Positions 59,412 to 64,000 of a stretch of DNA of 64,000 bases are shown here, one piece after another (within the stretch, counting starts at the first letter, position 1; each line of letters begins with the position of its first letter). This DNA comes from Nitzschia sp. pyKryTriq1 (Eukaryota > Bacillariophyta > Bacillariophyceae > Bacillariales > Bacillariaceae), in NCBI GenBank assembly GCA_956465555.1, contig OY101116.1, positions 2,666,001 through 2,730,000 of the forward strand. Direction: 5' to 3'. Below the pieces are notes generated by a model. The model saw only the letters and a list, made by a program, of their open reading frames with translations, was not told the origin of the DNA and did not search any database. A program made the position numbers and the translations under genes.

Positions 59412-60953
59412 ATGCCATCTGGCTCTTCCAACAACAACAACAACAGTACCGTCATGGCAAGCGCAACAAGCACAACAACCGATGCAGCCTCCATGGTCGA
59501 AGCTGCCCAGGAAGTTGCTGCCTCCACTTCTTGTAAGAAAATGGGAATCGTTTTGTTGTGCCTGGACGACAGAGGAAATGTTTGATTGACCCTGTTACTT
59601 CGTTGCTGGTTGGCTGACCACCATTTCTTTCTTTCTTTTTTCTACTTCTACAGCTGGGGGCGGTTCCCTGTTGAAAAGTTTGCTGGCAGGAGGCGTTGGA
59701 GGTAAGTGTACGGAAAATGAATAGACGGTCGTTCCGTCGTTCATTGGCAGTTGGCAGTGGATCCGGAAAAATAGAAAAAGCTTCTCACGCGATTTTTTTT
59801 GCCCACTGCAATAACGCATTAACGCACACAGGATCAATGGCTGTATTGGTGGGACATCCTTTTGATCTGGTAAAGGTACGATACTGACTGCAATGTATAC
59901 AAAAAAAAGATGCTGATGCCGATGCTGATGCTTCTGGTGGAGGGGATACTGTCGATACAATTGTGTGGCCCGCCCGTCGTGCGCGTATGAGTGAACGAAT
60001 GAATGAATGAATGAATGGCATGCTCATAATATTCTATGATGTTTCCGGCGGCAGGTTCGTATGCAAACAGGCACTGTGGGTGGCGCGAGTCAATCGGTGA
60101 TTGGTATCATGAGAAACACGTTCATGACAGAAGGAGTTCGTGGATTGTATCGTGGCGTTTCCGCTCCGATTCTGGCAGTGTCGCCCGTGTATGCTCTTTC
60201 TTTCTGGGGTTACGATGCTGGTCAATTGGTCGTCAAATCATTCAAGAAAGACCAAGATGCACCTCTCAGTTTGGTAGATATCGCAATCGCTGGTGGACTT
60301 TCGGCGTTTCCTGCCACAATTGTCATGGCTCCGACAGAACGTATAAAGTGCCTCTTGCAAGTTCAAAGTCATGCTGGTGGAAAACCTCAGTACTCCGGAA
60401 TGATGGACTGTGCTGTTCAAGTGTATCGAACGGGTGGAATTCGCAGTTTGTACAAGGGAACGGCCCTGACGTTGATGAGAGATGGCCCGGGAAGTGTCGC
60501 ATGGTTCACTGTCTACGAGTTGGTCAAGAAAGAGATGATGAGGGCACAAGGGATTGAAGATCCGTCGCAACTTTCTCCCTTGGCGGTTGTCGTCGCAGGT
60601 GGATTTGCTGGAATGGCATGTTGGGTAAGTAATGTGCAGTACAAGTACCAGTACCGTCTGTTGTGAGTGGGTGACTTGTTTCTATGCGAGCCAAAAATTT
60701 CCTGACGGCATGATTCTGTTTGTGCGTAAAGGGCGTGGCGATCCCTCCGGATGTCTTGAAATCTCGGTATCAAACTGCCCCGGAGGGTACCTACAAAGGC
60801 CTCATGGATGTTTATAGAACTCTGATGAGGGAGGAAGGTGCTGGAGCGTTGTTGACTGGATTCCGGCCTGCCATGATTCGAGCTTTCCCTGCAAATGCTG
60901 CCTGCTTCCTCGGTATGGAGCTTGCGAAGAAGGGGCTCGCCTTTTTGGATTGA
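59412..60953 (+). CDS. Mitochondrial carrier, carnitine/acylcarnitine-like (SLC25; five exons)
   Basis: Exons 59412-59532, 59654-59701, 59832-59875, 60055-60624 and 60732-60953 give 334 aa with all GT-AG introns. An earlier in-frame ATG at 59232 is possible, adding 60 residues of low complexity. Three repeats of the solute-carrier fold carry the PxDxxKxR signature: [26 protein letters not shown] and [13 protein letters not shown]. The repeat 2 signature lacks the second acidic residue pattern of others but matches carnitine/acylcarnitine carriers, as does PPPDVLK. The family exchanges solutes across the inner mitochondrial membrane; acylcarnitine is the best guess for substrate. A GTAC-type motif sits in the last intron. 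Confidence 0.9.
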
Positions 60954-61877
60954 GAAGAAGAACAACTGTTGTTGGGATATTTTCAATAGTGAATTGCGAA
61001 ATAGGAGCATTTAGAGTGTTATTTTAAAACAGAACAGATGGGGTGTGTACGTTATTGAGGAGTAGGATTGTATAGTGCGGATACAAGTGCAGGATGGTTT
61101 TGTCTCTTCCTCACCAACGACAGCTGAGGTCGTCCAAAGGCCAGAAAATCCGAGGAGAAGATAAACACACAATCCACTGGCTTTTGAAATGGAAATTTCT
61201 TTTGGACGGGACTTGGCTGATAATATTTCATTTTAGAAGCTGCAGAAAATAATAATTTCAATTCAGCGATATCCTCTCACTTGACGAAAGCACTCTTTCA
61301 CGAGCGCAAACTCTTTCGCACACGATCCTTTGGATACCGAATCCACAGCCTCTGTTTCTATGATGCATGTAGCGTATCCAGTGATGTACGCAGGGCAGAC
61401 TTCTTTCATCTTCTTGAATGCTTGTGTGAAGCGATTGGGTTGCTGACATCCACGAGTACTACTCGTAGTCACGATCCTAGTGGGCATCAGACAATGGCTA
61501 CAGTCACCAATAGGTAACAGATTCAATGAGAGTGAGAGTGAGAGTGAATACTTTTACTTTTTTGTTTGCCTTTGATACTCTACTGCTGCATCTGCATCCA
61601 TCGTCGACCCAGCTCCACTCTACTAGAGAGCAGAGCGCGGCAAGCGGCAAGAAGATGTAAACTCAATGGACGAATGACGTCACACACGGGACACAGATCG
61701 CCATCGATCGCCTCAAAAAATGAACGATTTTTTTATGAAACACATTACACAAAACACAACGCATTTACAATACCGGTACAGTATGACATGCAACAGACAG
61801 CCATTTCAAGTTGTCCATCGTCATAAGGCTCTGCGGTGTTTCTATCTTCGGCAAGCCAGTGATCTTGGTAGTCGGAC
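60954..61877. other. Intergenic region
   Basis: Overlapping short open frames at 61052-61526 and 61566-61908 are not supported as genes. A GAGAGTGAGAGTGAGAGTGA microsatellite lies at about 61528-61548. A GTACCGGT-type motif lies at about 61770, close to the next start codon. Confidence 0.5.
61675..61682. promoter_or_regulatory. TGACGTCA palindrome (CRE/bZIP site)
   Basis: A perfect CRE/ATF palindrome lies 196-203 bp upstream of the next start codon. In diatoms, CRE-type sites of carbon-concentrating genes respond to CO2 through bZIP factors. Function here is inferred from sequence only. Confidence 0.35.
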
Positions 61878-63030
61878 ATGCCGGAGATTAGTTTTATTCC
61901 TCCGGTAGCAAGGAAGAAGTTATTGAATCGCGAACGACTGCGCCTCCGAAACTTGAGACAAAGTCGGCTAACTTTTGTCGCCTTGTGCCTTGCCATCGTT
62001 TGCTTTGTAGGGAACAACGTTTTGTACATTCGGGCCGTGAAGAAAGTGGTTCACAATAATGACTCTGTCGTGGCGCATGGAGGATCCCAGATGATTCGTC
62101 CTCTCTCTCCGGGATCCTTGCGTGGAGCATGGATTTCGAAAGACTCGCAGCCGTTTAACGAAGGAAAATCGGCTTCTCGGAGCCACCACCTAATCATGGT
62201 GGCAGGTCATAGCGTCACAGTTTCCGGTCACCTGGAAGATGCCGGTGAAGATGAGACTGACTGGTAGGTGCATATACGTAATTTTGTTGTCTACACTTTT
62301 ACTCTTCTCGCAATGATCTTATCTGGGCCACTTTACTTTCGTCTTGTGGCTTGTGAATTCTGTCTACAGGTTTCTTTTGGATTATCAACAAGGTCAGGGT
62401 TTGCCCGAGGCTATCAAGGCTCATATCCAAGCCGGCATAGATGCAGCAAACAAGGATCCAGATTCTTTACTTGTCTTTAGTGGTGGCGAAACGCGAGCTG
62501 TGACGGGACCTTTGACGGAAGGTGCGAGCTACTTTCATGTCGCCGATGCCATGAAACTGTGGCCTGCCGGAAGTACCGTGCGTGCTAGAACAGTGACAGA
62601 AGAATTCGCCACGGATAGTTTTGAGAATTTCATGTTTTCTATTTGCCGGTTCAAAGAGGTAACAGGTCATTATCCAACGAAAATATCGATTGTCTCCTTT
62701 ACCTTCAAACAACGACGGTTCGAGAGCCTCCATGCCCCCGCTCTTGGATGGCCCAAAGATAATCTCGTCTACATCGGGGTGGATCCCCCTGTATCGACCG
62801 GATTTGACCTACAGCGAGCAAGCGAGGGAGAATGGAAAAATGCCGCAGCCCCCTTTGAAAAGGATCCATACGGATGCCATTCGGAAGTGCTACAGCAAAA
62901 GAGAAAAGACAGAAATCCGTTCTCTCGGACAGCTCCTTATCCTTTGTCTTGCCCGGAAATGAAGGAACTGCTACGGTTTTGTGGACCAGATATCTTCCCG
63001 AAAAGTCGTTTGCCCTGGGGGGAGAGATGA
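61878..63030 (+). CDS. DUF218-type membrane protein (one intron)
   Basis: Exons 61878-62263 and 62370-63030 join across a 106-bp intron (GTAGGT...CTACAG), giving 348 aa; the join makes DETDWFLLDYQQG. A basic cytosolic start is followed by one membrane span (LTFVALCLAIVCFVGNNVLY, about residues 31-50), making a type II protein. The rest matches the DUF218 (YdcF/SanA-like) family: HLIMVAGHSVTVSGH, then DSLLVFSGGETRAVTGPLTE and TVTEEFATDSFENFMFSICR. Fungal and plant relatives have the same VAGH...SGG...E layout. The biochemical function of the family is poorly known; a role in membrane or cell-envelope metabolism is suggested in bacteria. Confidence 0.85.
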
Positions 63031-63296
63031 TGAACAAAACGCGCCCATGCATTCCCAACTCCATCAGAATAGACGGAAACTGACGCCCCACCACAGTGTT
63101 ATTATATATGTTGGCGTGGCCAACCCTGGGAATGCCAGGTTTCGGGCCGTTCTCTCTAGACTTAACCTACCTAGAAGTTTCGATCCTTACGGGAGCACAT
63201 TTAGATATAGCGATTTTGCTATGGGTGTCGACGAGCACAGCCGCCAGCCTCGAAGAGGAGTAAAGCTACGGTGCCGATTGGGCGTCAGCATCTTGG

Positions 63297-64000
63297 CTAA
63301 CGCCTTCTTCGAGATTTTGAGTTTCTCGAAGATTCCGGACCGCCTCCTCTTCCCCTCCTGGGTGGAGAAGGAGCTCTAGTAGGAGCTTCGCGCCTCGAAT
63401 CAAAGGTATTATCAGGTTCCAACCGAGGGCGCTTCGAACCTCCTCGCTCATCTAGTCCGGGTTCGGGCGACGGTGCTCGTCCCCTCTTTGGTGCTCTGAT
63501 ACCTCTCCCACTTTCAGCTATTGGTGGAGCTTCTCCACGTGTCCATCGTCCTCCTCCCCGATCGTCCATACGACCACCACGGTCACCGCCGTCACGACGA
63601 GGTCTCTCAGCGGAGTGTCGTTCACCACCTCGGGCTGCCGGCTCTGCCATGGATTCACCACGACCGTGACCTCTGTCGCCTCCACGATCTACCTCTCGAT
63701 CTCTTCGGCGATCGGTGTCTCTGGGAGGAGATCGCCGATCGGAGGCGTGTCGCGTATCTCGCCCCACCACTTCTCCAGTTTCCCTACGGTCAGGTACAGG
63801 TGGTCCTGTGGCTCGAGATGCGCCGAAACCACGTGCGTCACCGCGTGCATCCCCTCGTCGTCGCTCAAAACCATCTCTTGGACCAATCTCCTCCGTAATC
63901 TTTTCGCTGTCTCTTTCGAGTTCTTCAAACTGCTCTGCGAGCTTCTTCTTTCGCTCTTCAGCAGCGGCCTTTTCCTTGTCAGCCCGGGCTTTGGCAACGG
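63297..64000 (-). CDS. C-terminal part of an Arg/Asp-rich protein (partial)
   Basis: The frame is open from the window edge at 64000 to the stop at 63297 (about 233 aa seen), so the N-terminal part lies outside. It begins with charged helix (RADKEKAAAEERKKKLAEQ) and becomes a disordered tail of Arg, Asp, Gly and Pro (SDRRSPPRDTDRRRDREVDR; RDGGDRGGRMDDRGGGR; PKRGRAPSPEPG). Such RD/RGG tails bind RNA. Candidates are the C-termini of the THO complex subunit 2 or of eIF3a, both of which have similar tails; the visible part cannot decide. Confidence 0.75.
   Translation of the reverse strand, partial: VAKARADKEKAAAEERKKKLAEQFEELERDSEKITEEIGPRDGFERRRGDARGDARGFGASRATGPPVPDRRETGEVVGRDTRHASDRRSPPRDTDRRRDREVDRGGDRGHGRGESMAEPAARGGERHSAERPRRDGGDRGGRMDDRGGGRWTRGEAPPIAESGRGIRAPKRGRAPSPEPGLDERGGSKRPRLEPDNTFDSRREAPTRAPSPPRRGRGGGPESSRNSKSRRRR

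Overview
The window looks like nuclear DNA of a diatom, probably a pennate one. Several predicted proteins begin with the stramenopile plastid presequence: a short signal peptide ending in Ala-Phe at the cleavage site (genes at 4959, 45254, 48394 and 51101). There are short GT-AG introns of about 70-230 bp, an LRR receptor-like gene of the type common in diatoms, a plastid carotenoid isomerase, and many small divergent gene pairs. About 29 protein genes and one tRNA gene can be supported. Exon boundaries are inferred from splice sites and reading frame; no transcript data were available.

Layout. 0-8 kb: a 2OG-Fe(II) oxygenase, a methyltransferase, a small WW-like protein, a plastid-targeted protein and a SAMHD1-type dNTPase. 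9-17 kb: a KAS II-type ketoacyl-ACP synthase, a divergent pair of nucleolar proteins (zinc-knuckle/RRM and RRP1/Nop52) and an unusual flavoprotein. 18-29 kb: an LRR receptor-like gene whose LRR-region exons are whole repeats, a repeat-motif protein, a DNAJB12-like J protein with a 6-nt first coding exon, a TspO-like membrane protein and a PfkB sugar kinase. 28.7-31.4 kb: an accessory patch with a decayed TspO-like paralogue, a tandem repeat of about 185 bp, tRNA-Arg(TCT) and an orphan ORF. 31-51 kb: SART3-like and TFIP11-like splicing factors, a golgin, eIF4E, CRTISO, Trm5, a plastid thioredoxin and small diatom-type proteins. 51-58 kb: gene-poor, with an 814-bp fold-back hAT-like element. 57.7-64 kb: a tail-anchored coiled-coil protein, a mitochondrial carrier, a DUF218 membrane protein and the C-terminal end of an Arg/Asp-rich protein.

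Many genes serve RNA metabolism (RRP1, RRM protein, SART3, TFIP11, eIF4E, Trm5, tRNA-Arg). They are not arranged as an operon, and clustering may be chance. The best non-genic signals are: (i) GTAC/CCGG-rich palindromic clusters in intergenic DNA, often about 200 bp upstream of start codons; (ii) a 46-bp element with a fixed 15-nt spacer at nearly the same distance upstream of two unrelated genes; (iii) the fold-back transposon with an 8-bp target duplication; (iv) the one-exon-one-repeat LRR gene. I did not find a convincing new multi-gene system.
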